A stretch of 64,000 nucleotides of DNA, from assembly GCF_022836845.1 (NCBI RefSeq), contig NZ_JAJNNZ010000001.1, positions 310,001 to 374,000 of the forward strand, in the 5' to 3' direction. Both the position numbers and the translations under genes were made by a program. The notes below the pieces were generated by a model. The model saw only the letters and a program-made list of their open reading frames with translations, was not told where the DNA came from and ran no database searches. This document shows, piece by piece, positions 1 through 9,638 of this stretch. Origin of the DNA: Vibrio gelatinilyticus (GTDB taxonomy: Bacteria > Pseudomonadota > Gammaproteobacteria > Enterobacterales > Vibrionaceae). The stretch's first letter is position 1. Every line of letters begins with the position of its first letter.

Positions 1-1124
1 TCATCCAAATCGGCAAAAATATCATCATCAAAGTCATCCGCTTCTGCGGTCAGTGCGGCGGCACCAGCAGCCGCACCGATCACAACTGGAGCCTTAGAGG
101 AAGACGCCGGTTCTTGCTCGGCGTTTTGTTCGCTTATTTTGACCGCCTTACGTTTCCCCTTGAACATGAAAATCAACAGACCAACAAATAAAGCAGGAAT
201 GATCGCTAAGGCGGCCACAATCCAAGGATTCGCCAGCATTAAGTCCAACTGACCCGGTGCAAGTCGTTGCAACTCCTCTTGACGACGTTTCTCTTCATTT
301 AGCTGTTTTTCAACTTCTGCACGAATACGCTCTTCATTACTCACTTCTTTTTTAAGAGATTCCACTTCATTTTGAACTTCTGCCAGCATTAAACGCAGCT
401 GATGGTTACGCTCTTCCAGTGACAATAGCTCGCTTTCAGACACCGTCAGTTTTTGTTGTAGCTTCTCTGCTAGCTTTGCCGCTTGTTGCTGTGCTGCGGC
501 CAATTGCATTTGTTTGTCATTGACACTCGATGCCTGTTTTGACGCTGTGGAAGGTGCGCTTTTTTCGGCTATTTTATTCGCACTCGTTGGTTTTTCGTTA
601 GCCGTTTGGCTAGGTGTCTTTAGTTTTGAAGATACGGTTTTGTCGGATGCCGTTTTAGTCGCAGTCGTTTTTAGCTGAGTTTTTTCCAGGCGAGCCTTGT
701 GAGCTTTGAGGATCGTTGTTGCCTGAACCGTGTCACTCGCCACTACCTGTGCAAGTGATGGGATACGCAATTGGCTGTTGGGGATCAACAGGTGGATGTT
801 ATTTGATTCAAACGCATTTGGGTTCAGTTGATATAACGCGTAGATTGTTTGCTGAATGGAGACTTGATTGCTGGGTCTCACCTTCGATGCAATAGACCAA
901 AGCGTTTCTGATTTTGCCGTCGGGCCATAATATCGAGCAGGATCGCCACTAACCTTAGGAGCAACTTCTGGTTTCGCCTTCTGGATCTGTTCAGAATATT
1001 GCGGTGCGGGTATGGTTTCACCCGTTGGTCCCACAAGACGAATGGTTTCAGCGCTGACGTATGAAGACGTTGTTGCTCCTATTAGCGTCATGGACACTAC
1101 GAGAGACTTTAGAATTTTGTACAT
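1..1124 (-). CDS. fimV: FimV-like polar hub protein, N-terminal part (runs off the window edge)
   Basis: Reading from the ATG at 1124, the product opens with a signal peptide (residues 1-25 or so, ending near YVSAETIRL). A FimV/LysM-like region follows (about 26-150) with an SxTLWSIA-type segment, then a Ser/Thr/Lys/Gln-rich linker and a long coiled coil (about 215-290). A single transmembrane helix (about 300-320) and an acidic cytoplasmic stretch beginning DDFDDDIFADLDD come last before the edge. FimV proteins are inner-membrane, peptidoglycan-binding scaffolds that organise the cell pole and type IV pilus or secretion functions. The TPR-bearing C-terminus lies beyond position 1. The order fimV-asd-pdxB is the usual Vibrio arrangement. 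Confidence is high for the family; the exact partners cannot be read from the sequence. Confidence 0.9.
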   Translation of the reverse strand, partial: MYKILKSLVVSMTLIGATTSSYVSAETIRLVGPTGETIPAPQYSEQIQKAKPEVAPKVSGDPARYYGPTAKSETLWSIASKVRPSNQVSIQQTIYALYQLNPNAFESNNIHLLIPNSQLRIPSLAQVVASDTVQATTILKAHKARLEKTQLKTTATKTASDKTVSSKLKTPSQTANEKPTSANKIAEKSAPSTASKQASSVNDKQMQLAAAQQQAAKLAEKLQQKLTVSESELLSLEERNHQLRLMLAEVQNEVESLKKEVSNEERIRAEVEKQLNEEKRRQEELQRLAPGQLDLMLANPWIVAALAIIPALFVGLLIFMFKGKRKAVKISEQNAEQEPASSSKAPVVIGAAAGAAALTAEADDFDDDIFADLD

Positions 1125-1314
1125 GGAAGGCTCAGCTATCTGCTTTAACTAATCTTTTAATATATCGGATATTATGCCCAAAACTATAGAGTGCGTACCA
1201 AAAAACTTGAGTCAACCGTGATAATCGCATCAACTTCACACTGCAATCTCTCAAATTGCTGCGCTTTTGAACGACATAGAGCTATAGCTTAGTCGTTTGG
1301 GTACTCGTCTTAGA

Positions 1315-1356
1315 AAAATACCCCTAAAGTTCTATGCGAAAACCTCAGGGGTATTT
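1315..1356 (-). terminator. Rho-independent terminator of asd
   Basis: The arms AAATACCCCT and AGGGGTATTT form a long stem around a loop of about 20 bases. Read on the minus strand the stem is followed by TTTTT. It lies about 30 bases past the asd stop codon, so it should end the pdxB-asd transcript before fimV. Confidence 0.7.
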
Positions 1357-1383
1357 GTTCTATTTCAGATCTCACGCGCTCGT

Positions 1384-2397
1384 TTAAAAGTAGTCGCGAA
1401 TTAAGACCTCAGCAATTTGTACAGCATTGGTGGCGGCACCTTTGCGAACATTATCGGCAACAACCCACATGTTGATACCACTGTGGTGACTGATGTCATT
1501 GCGAACGCGCCCAACCATCACGGTATCCTTACCACCAGCATCACGGACTTGTGTTGGCATATCTTCGCCTCTAAACAATTCAATGCCCTCTGTTTGCTCA
1601 AGTAGTTGGCTGACTTGCTCGGCATCAATTGGTGTTCGAGTTTCGATATGTAGAGATTCTGCATGGCCGTAGAAAACAGGAACGCGCACACACGTAGGGT
1701 TCACCATAATACTCTGGTCATTGAAAATCTTTTGCGTTTCCCACACCATTTTCATTTCTTCTTTGGTGTAGCCGTTGTCCGTAAACTGGTCAATTTGAGG
1801 GATACAGTTGAACGCGATCTGTTGCGAGAACACGTCATTTTCAGCAGGCCTTGCATTCAACAAGCTCGCTGTTTGGCCAGCCAACTCATCTATGCCTGAT
1901 TTCCCTGCACCCGATACCGACTGATACGTCGATACATTGATACGCTCGATACCAGCAGCATCATGGATTGGCTTTAGCGCAACCAGCATCTGAATCGTTG
2001 AGCAGTTCGGGTTAGCAATGATGTTACGATTACGAAACTCTGCTATCGCCTCTGGGTTAACCTCTGGCACGACGAGGGGTACGTCATAGTCATAACGGAA
2101 ATGAGACGAATTATCGATAACCACGACACCTTCATCAGCGGCGATAGGTGCCCATTTCGCCGATTGTTCACCGCCTGCAGAGAAAAGAGCAATGTGTACT
2201 TGAGACCAATCAAAGTTCTCGACATCCTCTACTTTGATGGTTTTTCCGTTAACGCGATACGTTTTACCTTCACTGCGCTCACTCGCCAGCAAGTAAATGT
2301 CACCTATCGGAAATTCACGTTCTTGAAGCACTTCAACCATAGTTTCACCTACAGCCCCTGTTGCTCCAAATACAGCGATATTAAATTGTTGGCTCAT
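1384..2397 (-). CDS. asd: Aspartate-semialdehyde dehydrogenase
   Basis: This enzyme reduces aspartyl phosphate to aspartate semialdehyde with NADPH, the branch point to lysine, diaminopimelate, methionine and threonine. The 337-residue protein has the N-terminal NADP Rossmann motif GATGAVG (11-17) and the catalytic cysteine in NPNCSTIQ (Cys132). It also carries the SGAGKSG segment near 165 and the HSGINMWVV region near the C-terminus, all typical of the bacterial family at full length. The start overlaps the end of pdxB by about 17 bases, so the two are probably co-transcribed from upstream of pdxB. Many vibrios carry a second asd gene; this copy is the one beside fimV. Confidence 0.95.
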   Translation of the reverse strand: MSQQFNIAVFGATGAVGETMVEVLQEREFPIGDIYLLASERSEGKTYRVNGKTIKVEDVENFDWSQVHIALFSAGGEQSAKWAPIAADEGVVVIDNSSHFRYDYDVPLVVPEVNPEAIAEFRNRNIIANPNCSTIQMLVALKPIHDAAGIERINVSTYQSVSGAGKSGIDELAGQTASLLNARPAENDVFSQQIAFNCIPQIDQFTDNGYTKEEMKMVWETQKIFNDQSIMVNPTCVRVPVFYGHAESLHIETRTPIDAEQVSQLLEQTEGIELFRGEDMPTQVRDAGGKDTVMVGRVRNDISHHSGINMWVVADNVRKGAATNAVQIAEVLIRDYF

Positions 2398-3526
2398 TGG
2401 TTACCTCGATTTGAAATCCTAATTTAGCTAAAGGTGCCAAGTTACACGAACCATCACCTTTAACCAGGACAGCGCCATACTCACGCCTATCCCAATAATT
2501 CTTGCGCATTTTGTCAAAGCCATTTTCGCGGTACACCTCACGGCGGAAAATCGCATCGTCTTTGCGTACATCATAGATGATCTGCGTCATACTGTGCAGT
2601 GTCGCTTCATCCCACTCTCTATTGAGTGTTAACTCTGGAATTGGAGCCGTCGGTAATAAGTCATCCGGATCAGCGCGCTTCGTTAGCCCTAAGAACTCAC
2701 AATAGCTATTAAAGATCATCGTTGTGCCGCGAGCTTTACCTTCCAACCCATACCCAGCAATATGAGGGGTCGCGAACGTTAACAGAGGAAGCAGGTCAAA
2801 ATCAACCACTGGTTCAAATTCAAAGACATCAAGAACCGCGGTAAAGCCATCTTGCTTAAGCAAACGTTGTTTTAAGGCGTTATTATCAACGACAGCTCCA
2901 CGAGCCGCATTAATCAGTATTTGATCAGGTCTGAACTTAGCAAGACGTACATCATTGATTAAGTGATGCGTAGGGAATTCGCCATTACGAGTGATTGGTG
3001 TATGGAGCGTCACCACATCTGACTGTTCAAGCAAGGTATCTAAATCGGTAAATAAACGCTCATCACCTTGCAGCTTTTTCAACGGGTCATTGAGTAGAAC
3101 TTGAATGCCAATTCCTTGAAGGCACTTTTGAAGATAGCTGCCCACCTGACCGCAACCCACAATCCCTACCGTTTTATCAAAAATAGAAAAGCCTTGTTGC
3201 TGAGCCATCACCATCAGACTACTAATAACATACTCCGCTACCCCGACCTTGTTACAGCCTGGTGCTGCGGTAAAAAACACGCCTCGCTGCTTCAGCACAT
3301 CTTGGTCGACATGATCCATACCCGCAGTGGCCGTGCCAATAAATTTGAGTGCATTGGCTTTTTCTAAGAGTGACTCGTTAACCTTAGTAATCGAGCGAAT
3401 CATCAATGCATCCACATCAATCAAGTCGTCAGCCGTGAGTTCGCGACCTGGTTTAGCAATAACCTCACCTAGCTGCCCGAAAAGGTCTACAGCATAAGGC
3501 ATTGCTTCATCAACAATAATCTTCAT
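2381..3526 (-). CDS. pdxB: Erythronate-4-phosphate dehydrogenase
   Basis: The protein oxidises 4-phosphoerythronate in the DXP-dependent pyridoxal 5'-phosphate pathway. It belongs to the D-isomer-specific 2-hydroxyacid dehydrogenases: the NAD-binding motif [10 protein letters not shown] is at about 121-130, the catalytic Arg is in [11 protein letters not shown], and the His is in [16 protein letters not shown]. The PdxB-specific C-terminal dimerisation region follows. I placed the start at the ATG at 3526 ([10 protein letters not shown]), giving 381 residues, close to the family norm; the longer frame begins with a TTG and has no better ribosome site. asd overlaps its 3' end. Confidence 0.93.
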   Translation of the reverse strand: MKIIVDEAMPYAVDLFGQLGEVIAKPGRELTADDLIDVDALMIRSITKVNESLLEKANALKFIGTATAGMDHVDQDVLKQRGVFFTAAPGCNKVGVAEYVISSLMVMAQQQGFSIFDKTVGIVGCGQVGSYLQKCLQGIGIQVLLNDPLKKLQGDERLFTDLDTLLEQSDVVTLHTPITRNGEFPTHHLINDVRLAKFRPDQILINAARGAVVDNNALKQRLLKQDGFTAVLDVFEFEPVVDFDLLPLLTFATPHIAGYGLEGKARGTTMIFNSYCEFLGLTKRADPDDLLPTAPIPELTLNREWDEATLHSMTQIIYDVRKDDAIFRREVYRENGFDKMRKNYWDRREYGAVLVKGDGSCNLAPLAKLGFQIEVTNEPTI

Positions 3527-3623
3527 TGTTTTGTCCAAAGGGAGTTGTCCTTACATGATCGTGAATTGTGCAAGATCTTTACAGGTGTGTCGAGTGAACT
3601 CTTACTTTACCTCTATAGATAGA

Positions 3624-3651
3624 AAAATGCCCAGCCAAAAATGGCTGGGCA
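3624..3651 (-). terminator. Terminator downstream of fabB
   Basis: Stem arms GCCCAGCCA and TGGCTGGGC flank a four-base loop, and on the minus strand they are followed by a run of T. The position fits termination of fabB transcription before pdxB. A second perfect hairpin (arms GACCAGCG and CGCTGGTC, 3708-3727) lies between it and fabB. Confidence 0.75.
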
Positions 3652-3755
3652 ATATCCAGAACAAAAGGATCTAACCCGCTCTCCAGGGGTCAAAACTTGC
3701 GTCTGATGACCAGCGTTACCGCTGGTCAGCTCTGGAAACCGTAGGGCGAATGGAT

Positions 3756-4967
3756 TTACCCTTGGTACTTCTTGATAACTAATGTTGCGTTAGTTCCGCC
3801 GAAGCCAAAGCTATTAGACATAACAGTCGTTAGTTCTTGCTCACGCAATTCTGTCACGATGTCTAGGCCTTCTGCTGCATCATCAAGATTTTCAATGTTA
3901 ATGCTTGGCGCAACAAAACCATTGTCTAGCATCAATGTTGAGTAGATTGCTTCATGAACACCAGCAGCACCCAAAGCGTGACCCGTCATCGCTTTCGTTG
4001 CTGAGATTGCAGGACTATTACCACCGAATACTTCTTGAATCGCACCCAGCTCTTTCACGTCACCTACAGGCGTTGAAGTTCCGTGAGTATTGATATAGTC
4101 GATAGAATCAACATCTTGCATTGCCATCTTCATACAACGTACAGCACCTTCGCCTGATGGTGCTACCATGTCGTAGCCATCAGAAGTCGCACCGTAACCC
4201 ACGATTTCACCGTAGATTTTCGCACCGCGAGCAAGAGCGTGCTCCAACTCCTCGACGACAACCATACCGCCACCACCAGAGATAACGAAACCATCACGAT
4301 CAGCGTCGTAAGTACGAGATGCTTTTTCTGGCGCGTCGTTGTACTTAGTAGACAGAGCGCCCATTGCGTCAAACATCATAGTCAATGACCAATCAAGCTC
4401 TTCACCACCACCAGCAAACACGATATCTTGTTTACCAAGTTGAATTAGCTCCATCGCGTGGCCAATACAGTGTGCTGAGGTCGCACAAGCTGAGCTCATA
4501 GTGTAGTTAACGCCACGGATTTTAAATGGTGTTGCCAAACATGCAGATACAGTTGAAGACATAGTACGTGGAACCATGTAAGGACCCACACGCTTAACAT
4601 TCTTTTCGCGTAATGTATCGACTGCAGCGACTTGGTTTAGAGACGACGCACCGCCAGAACCTGCAACGATACCTGTACGGTCGTTAGAAACCTGATCATC
4701 AGATAAGCCTGAATCAGCGATTGCCTGCTCCATTGAAAGGTACGCATACGCAGCTGCATCACCCATGAAGCGCATTTTCTTACGATCAATGTGCTCAGCT
4801 GGGTTCATTTTAAGATCGCCCCAAACTTGAGAACGAAGGCCCATCTCTTTAAACTGCTCAGAGGCGTTAATACCAGAACGGCCTGCTTTTAGAGACGCTA
4901 AAACTTCTTCAACGTTGTTACCAATGCTCGAAACAATACCCATACCGGTAATTACGACTCGTTTCAT
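3756..4967 (-). CDS. fabB: 3-oxoacyl-ACP synthase I (beta-ketoacyl-ACP synthase I)
   Basis: This is the elongating condensing enzyme of type II fatty-acid synthesis, needed for unsaturated fatty acids. The 403-residue protein shows the thiolase-fold active-site triad: the nucleophile in SSACATSAH (Cys161), one His in [11 protein letters not shown] near 295 and one His in [14 protein letters not shown] near 330. A C-terminal NSFGFGGTN glycine-rich loop follows. Length and motifs match FabB rather than FabF. It is monocistronic, with its own downstream hairpins, and diverges from mnmC across a 130-base intergenic region. Confidence 0.95.
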   Translation of the reverse strand: MKRVVITGMGIVSSIGNNVEEVLASLKAGRSGINASEQFKEMGLRSQVWGDLKMNPAEHIDRKKMRFMGDAAAYAYLSMEQAIADSGLSDDQVSNDRTGIVAGSGGASSLNQVAAVDTLREKNVKRVGPYMVPRTMSSTVSACLATPFKIRGVNYTMSSACATSAHCIGHAMELIQLGKQDIVFAGGGEELDWSLTMMFDAMGALSTKYNDAPEKASRTYDADRDGFVISGGGGMVVVEELEHALARGAKIYGEIVGYGATSDGYDMVAPSGEGAVRCMKMAMQDVDSIDYINTHGTSTPVGDVKELGAIQEVFGGNSPAISATKAMTGHALGAAGVHEAIYSTLMLDNGFVAPSINIENLDDAAEGLDIVTELREQELTTVMSNSFGFGGTNATLVIKKYQG

Positions 4968-5097
4968 GTGACATTCCTATTAATTCAAAAACTGCTAGAT
5001 AATAGCGAAGTTAACGTATAAAAGTGGTCAGCTTTCCCATTAATTCGTACAATCTGCATCAATACCTAAGATTTTATGCAAACAAAGTGTCAATATC

Positions 5098-7107
5098 ATG
5101 ACTTCTATCACTCATGCCAAACTCGATTGGAACGAATCTGGAACACCTGTTTCTGACCAATTTGACGATGTTTACTTCTCTAACGTAAACGGACTTGAAG
5201 AAACACGCTACGTTTTTTTACAACAAAACCAACTGCCCACGCGTTGGCAGACCATCAATACCCGTCGATTTGTTATCGCAGAAACAGGGTTTGGTACTGG
5301 CCTTAACTTCTTAGCGGTCTGGCAGAGCTTTCAGGAATTTCGTCGACAATACCCAGAGGCTCCACTCAAAGAACTGCATTTCATTAGCTTTGAGAAGTAC
5401 CCGGTAAACAGAACGGATCTGATTCGTGCTCATCAGGCCTGGCCTGAATTAAAAGAGTTTGCAGAACCTTTACAGCGTCACTATCCAGCAGCAGTTCCCG
5501 ATTGCCATCGTTTGGTCTTAGCCCAAGGTGCTATCACTCTGGATTTATGGTTTGGCGACATTAAGGAATGTTTGCCAAAAGTGCCTACGCCAGAGCAAGG
5601 AATTGTCGATTGCTGGTTTCTTGATGGCTTCGCACCAAGCAAAAACCCTGAGATGTGGAGCCAAACCTTATTCAATGGCATGGCCATGCTTGCTAAGCAA
5701 GATTGTACTTGCGCGACTTTCACCGCGGCGGGTTTTGTCAGGCGTGGCTTGATAGACGCTGGTTTTGATATGAAAAAAGTCAAAGGCTTTGGTACGAAAA
5801 GAGAGATGATCGCAGGCTCGCTAACCGTCAAAAAGTCTTATAACAATATCGACGCACTATACCCACAAGTCAGTGCCAGCGACAGCGATGACATCGCCAT
5901 CATTGGCGGCGGAATTGCCAGCGCCACGTTAGCACAAAGCTTGGTAAAACGTGGCAAGAAAGTCACTCTTTACTGCCAGGACTCAGCTCCCGCACAAGGC
6001 GCATCGGGAAACCGACAAGGCGCGGTGTATCCTCTTATCAATGGTGAACATCAAGGCGTTTCACGTATTTTTGCGCCTGCGTTTATCTATGCCAGACAAT
6101 TTATTGAACAAGCAGCAGAGCAGCTTGCCTTTGATCATCAATGGTGCGGTGTCACGCAGTTGATGTGGGACGAAACGTCAAGCAAGAAATTAACCAAAAT
6201 GCTTAATGCGGATTTACCGTCAAGTGTTCTTTGTCATTTAAACCGCGAACAAACCTCCGACACCATTGGTCTACCTGTAGATTGTGAGAGTGTATACTAC
6301 CCCCTCGGCGGATGGCTTTGCCCCGCACAGCTGACAGAACAGCTACTCAATAGCCTGGAAAAAGCTGGCAAGCTCACCGCACACTACCAGCATAAAGTGA
6401 CGGCTTTAAGCTTTGACGCATCATCAAAGCAATGGCATTTAGAAATCGAAGAACAACAAGCTAAGCGCTTTGTTTCCCACAGTACTATCGTAATTGCTAA
6501 CGGTCATGCATTCCAACAGTTAGCCCCCACCGCACAGCTTCACTTGACGCCAGTGAAAGGTCAGGTCTCCCATATCCCGACTTCTCCGACGCTAGAAAAA
6601 TTGAAGTCTGTTATTTGTTACGATGGATACTTAACGCCGCACAACCCAAAATTGAAAACACACTGTATCGGTGCCAGCTACGATCGCCAGCATATTAACA
6701 CTGAGTTTGATCCTTTGGCTCAGCGCGATAATGCTCAAAAAATAAGAGATTGTATCCCTAACCAAAAATGGGTCGAAGATATCGATATAACCGATGACTT
6801 GTCTCGTCAAGGCATACGATGTGTCAGCCGTGACCATTTGCCTTTCGTCGGCCCTGTGGTTGATACACAAAAGCTTCAAGCTGTGAATGATAAAGGCGTT
6901 CACAAGCAGCTGCCTCTTCATGACAACCTTTATTGCTTTTTAGGTTTGGGATCACGAGGATTAAGCTCCGCTCCACTACTCGGAGAGCTGCTTGCTTCTC
7001 AGATCTGTGGTGACCCATTGCCACTGCCAATAGAGCCACTCAAGACGCTGCACCCTGCTCGCACCTGGGCTAAGCGGCTCAAAAAAGGAAAACCGCTCGG
7101 CTTATAG
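5098..7107 (+). CDS. mnmC: Bifunctional tRNA 5-methylaminomethyl-2-thiouridine modification protein MnmC
   Basis: MnmC completes mnm5(s2)U34 in tRNA anticodons. The N-terminal half is the SAM-dependent methyltransferase (MnmC2; motif ETGFGTGLN at 62-70, and [15 protein letters not shown]). The C-terminal half is an FAD oxidoreductase that removes the carboxymethyl group (MnmC1; Rossmann [14 protein letters not shown] near 266, and [18 protein letters not shown] near the end). At 669 residues it is a complete fused version. It diverges from fabB, as in other vibrios. No frameshift or missing motif was seen. Confidence 0.95.
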   Translation: MTSITHAKLDWNESGTPVSDQFDDVYFSNVNGLEETRYVFLQQNQLPTRWQTINTRRFVIAETGFGTGLNFLAVWQSFQEFRRQYPEAPLKELHFISFEKYPVNRTDLIRAHQAWPELKEFAEPLQRHYPAAVPDCHRLVLAQGAITLDLWFGDIKECLPKVPTPEQGIVDCWFLDGFAPSKNPEMWSQTLFNGMAMLAKQDCTCATFTAAGFVRRGLIDAGFDMKKVKGFGTKREMIAGSLTVKKSYNNIDALYPQVSASDSDDIAIIGGGIASATLAQSLVKRGKKVTLYCQDSAPAQGASGNRQGAVYPLINGEHQGVSRIFAPAFIYARQFIEQAAEQLAFDHQWCGVTQLMWDETSSKKLTKMLNADLPSSVLCHLNREQTSDTIGLPVDCESVYYPLGGWLCPAQLTEQLLNSLEKAGKLTAHYQHKVTALSFDASSKQWHLEIEEQQAKRFVSHSTIVIANGHAFQQLAPTAQLHLTPVKGQVSHIPTSPTLEKLKSVICYDGYLTPHNPKLKTHCIGASYDRQHINTEFDPLAQRDNAQKIRDCIPNQKWVEDIDITDDLSRQGIRCVSRDHLPFVGPVVDTQKLQAVNDKGVHKQLPLHDNLYCFLGLGSRGLSSAPLLGELLASQICGDPLPLPIEPLKTLHPARTWAKRLKKGKPLGL

Positions 7108-7485
7108 CCCTTCTTAATAGCCAATCCACGTATCCCAAAAGAGGATGTGTACTAGAGCTGAGACTAAACAATAAAGCTCATAAGCATAGTGACCTTGTAA
7201 TAGACAGCCCGCTTTCTGCCTCCCATACCTTTATCAGTCTAAGATATGGGAGGAAAACCTTCCTTTTACAGACATTTCCCTGAATGAAGTTAGCTTGCGA
7301 AAGTTAATTGAACCTCGCCCCCCATAGCAGCGACTACTCCCGTATTTTCTAAAAAAGGTTTTACATATTGCGATAGAGGTCGCATTAACACCCTCCAAGC
7401 ACGCCAAAAAATCACACAATCCTGACAACTGAGCTTTTATTGCACTGCAAACTCGCGCGTCCTGTAAAAACTGAGTTCTATACGC
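7108..7485. other. Intergenic stretch with an imperfect hairpin
   Basis: No convincing gene lies here. An inverted repeat (arms CCTCCCATA and TATGGGAGG, about 7219-7253) sits downstream of mnmC but lacks a T-run on the plus strand. A 64-codon minus-strand frame here has no family features and I reject it. Confidence 0.5.
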
Positions 7486-8565
7486 ATGAAAATGTCGACA
7501 ATCCTGCTTGCAGCCATTGCCTTATTCCCCACGGTAAGCATCGCCGAGTCTAATACTGTTCCTGTTGGTATCAGGCCTTGCTGCGCATTTGGTACCGGAC
7601 TTAAAGCTGAACTTGGCCCTGTCCCAGTCCCCTTCTACTCCATTAAAAACGTTCTTGAGTTGGAAGACATCGACGCGCACACATTTAACGATGGTTCTGC
7701 CAGTGTCATCGGCAGTATTTTCGGCTCAGAAGATGAAGTCAACGGCTTACTATACACTTTAAAAGGCGGCTTTATCGATACCGCGCACGTTCGCGACACG
7801 GCTGATTTCACCTATTTCTTGTACAATGAGATGAAAAATGGTGCCGCGATTGACCGCAATATTGAACTCACAGACGAACTTAGACAGCGTCGTATCGTTT
7901 TAAGCGACCTAAATGAGATTGAACCAAGTACTCGCAACCAAACATTCGCTCAAATTTCTGCTCTTGCTGCCTTTCGACTCGCTCAATGGCATGAAATTGC
8001 CCAGTGGTATGGCTTAATTTCTGTTGGTGATTTTAAGGAATACCCTTCAGCATTTTCTCCTGAAGATCTCTACTCAAACATGCTTGGTGCCTTAATCGCT
8101 GTGCAAATTATCAACACAAACCCTGAGTTGACTCAAGATGAATTTGTCAGCCTTTTCCCAAAGTATTTTCAACGCCGTTTGAAATCACTTCAGGTACAAC
8201 CTGAAGAAGTGACCATTGCTAGGTTAAAAGCCCTCGATGGTATTTGGTGGGACAGCGAGCAACGTTTGCCGAGCAAATGGGTTGTAAAAACACGTGATTA
8301 CCACTTTTCACTTGCATTGACGCCAAATGGCATCAAAGATGGCGAGCAATTGTCATTGTCCGAATTTAAATCACTTGAGCAGCATGCTCAACTTCAACTA
8401 TTAGTCGGTAAAAAGAATGAGGAATTTGATATACTTCCGGACGAACTGCAAAATCAAGCAGTGTGGACAGTAAATCACTTTCAAGCACTCGCCGATGTCG
8501 CTAAACGCGTGGATGATCAACACGTGAATAGCCGCAATGATGCCTTAACGATAGAGCTAGACTAA
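7486..8565 (+). CDS. DUF4056 domain-containing exported protein
   Basis: The 359-residue protein begins with a signal peptide (MKMSTILLAAIALFPTVSIAES), so it should be exported. The mature part matches what I recall of the DUF4056 family: an N-terminal PVGIRPCCAFGTGL segment with a CC pair, GGFIDTAHVRDTADFT near residue 100, and AQWHEIAQWYG near 165. Two histidines and several acidic residues in these segments suggest a metal-dependent hydrolase, but that is inference. It ends five bases before dgkA on the same strand and is probably co-transcribed with it, which hints at a role at the envelope. No function is established. Confidence 0.75.
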   Translation: MKMSTILLAAIALFPTVSIAESNTVPVGIRPCCAFGTGLKAELGPVPVPFYSIKNVLELEDIDAHTFNDGSASVIGSIFGSEDEVNGLLYTLKGGFIDTAHVRDTADFTYFLYNEMKNGAAIDRNIELTDELRQRRIVLSDLNEIEPSTRNQTFAQISALAAFRLAQWHEIAQWYGLISVGDFKEYPSAFSPEDLYSNMLGALIAVQIINTNPELTQDEFVSLFPKYFQRRLKSLQVQPEEVTIARLKALDGIWWDSEQRLPSKWVVKTRDYHFSLALTPNGIKDGEQLSLSEFKSLEQHAQLQLLVGKKNEEFDILPDELQNQAVWTVNHFQALADVAKRVDDQHVNSRNDALTIELD

Positions 8566-8570
8566 TCATC

Positions 8571-8948
8571 ATGACTCAAACACAAAAAAATACCGGTCTA
8601 AAACGCATAATTCATGCCTGTAAATACTCGTGGAGCGGGCTAAAAGCGGCATGGATAAATGAAGCGGCATTCCGACAAGAGGTTATCGCGCTCGTTTTCG
8701 CTTGCGTCGTTGCCGCGATACTCGACATTAGCGTGTACGAAAAAGCCGCACTTGTTGGTGCCGTGATATTTGTCATGATTGTTGAACTGCTCAATTCAGC
8801 GACAGAGGCGGTTGTTGATCGCATCGGCCTAGACAAACACGAACTGTCAGGCAGAGCCAAAGACATCGCATCCGCTGCGGTATTGATGTCTATTGTTCTT
8901 GCGTTGATTGTGTGGATATCGGTACTTTGGGTGAACTACCTAGGCTAG
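8571..8948 (+). CDS. dgkA: Diacylglycerol kinase
   Basis: This small integral membrane kinase recycles diacylglycerol to phosphatidic acid in the inner membrane. The 125-residue protein has three hydrophobic helices. It carries the signature EAAFRQE near residue 29 and the conserved ELLNSATEAVVDRIG segment (about 75-90), which holds the catalytic and metal-binding acidic residues. The length is normal for the family. The gene directly follows the DUF4056 gene. Confidence 0.95.
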   Translation: MTQTQKNTGLKRIIHACKYSWSGLKAAWINEAAFRQEVIALVFACVVAAILDISVYEKAALVGAVIFVMIVELLNSATEAVVDRIGLDKHELSGRAKDIASAAVLMSIVLALIVWISVLWVNYLG

Positions 8949-9029
8949 TCCTCTTGAATAAGCACTTGCCCCTCTCCTAAGGGTAAGCTTGATAATCACT
9001 CTAAAAACAAGCAAAGAGGAACAAAGGCA

Positions 9030-9143
9030 ATGGGATGTTGTAATCAATCGCCAAACGGTGGGACAAAGCGGTTAGGGAAATTGCTGCTGACCGTCATTGT
9101 GGGTTTTGCCGTCATTTTCTTATTAGCACTATTGGGATCCTAA
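9030..9143 (+). CDS. Small membrane protein (37 residues)
   Basis: The short frame starts at ATG 9030 with a fair ribosome site (AGAGGA, 9016-9021) and ends with TAA at 9141-9143. The product begins MGCCNQSPNGGTKRLGK and continues into a single hydrophobic helix of about 17 residues ending ALLGS. The double cysteine at the N-terminus and basic residues before the helix suggest a small inner-membrane protein. It sits between dgkA and the methyltransferase gene on the opposite strand. I do not recognise a family; similar tiny ORFs are common in vibrios. Confidence 0.5.
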   Translation: MGCCNQSPNGGTKRLGKLLLTVIVGFAVIFLLALLGS

Positions 9144-9164
9144 GTCATTTGTGGGCACGGCCTA

Positions 9165-9638
9165 CTAAAGGATCCCTTCTAATTCCAAAAGCAGCTTTTT
9201 TCTCTCGACACCACCAGCATAACCAGTCAGCTTACCATTCTTACCAATAACGCGATGGCAAGGAACGATCACTGAAATGGTGTTTTTTCCGTTGGCTGCA
9301 CCTACCGCACGCACCGCTTTTGGCTTTCCTATACGATTGGCGAGCTCTTGATAGCTGATGGATTGCCCGTAGGGGATCTGACGTAGCTCCGACCATACTA
9401 GCTTTTGAAATTCGGTGCCTTTTGCATCAATAGGCAAACTGAAGCTCGTCAACTTGGCTGAAAAATACAGTTCAAATTGACGCTTGGCCTCAACAAGGAT
9501 CGGATGAGTTGGGCTACACATCCCCAGCGTTTGAGGCTTTGTCGTATGATGTTCAAACCACACGCCCGTAATCCCTTTTTCACTTGTTTGGATCGTCACC
9601 TCACCGACAGGACTGTCTACAACAATATAATGATTCAT
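9165..9638 (-). CDS. ogt: Methylated-DNA--[protein]-cysteine S-methyltransferase
   Basis: This suicide enzyme moves alkyl groups from O6-alkylguanine to its own cysteine. The 157-residue form (start MNHYIVVDSP at 9638) has the invariant active site VPCHRV with Cys127 and the helix-turn-helix region GQSISYQELANRIGKPKAVRAVG that flips the base. A C-terminal GYAGGVERKKLLLELE segment completes the domain. The ATG overlaps the stop of the upstream Ada/AlkA-like gene (TGATG), so the two repair genes are translationally coupled. A longer TTG-initiated start at 9656 is possible but less likely. Confidence 0.9.
   Translation of the reverse strand: MNHYIVVDSPVGEVTIQTSEKGITGVWFEHHTTKPQTLGMCSPTHPILVEAKRQFELYFSAKLTSFSLPIDAKGTEFQKLVWSELRQIPYGQSISYQELANRIGKPKAVRAVGAANGKNTISVIVPCHRVIGKNGKLTGYAGGVERKKLLLELEGIL

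Noticed and set aside
7234..7428. 64-codon minus-strand gene
   Set aside because: No ribosome site or family features, and it spans an imperfect hairpin downstream of mnmC.
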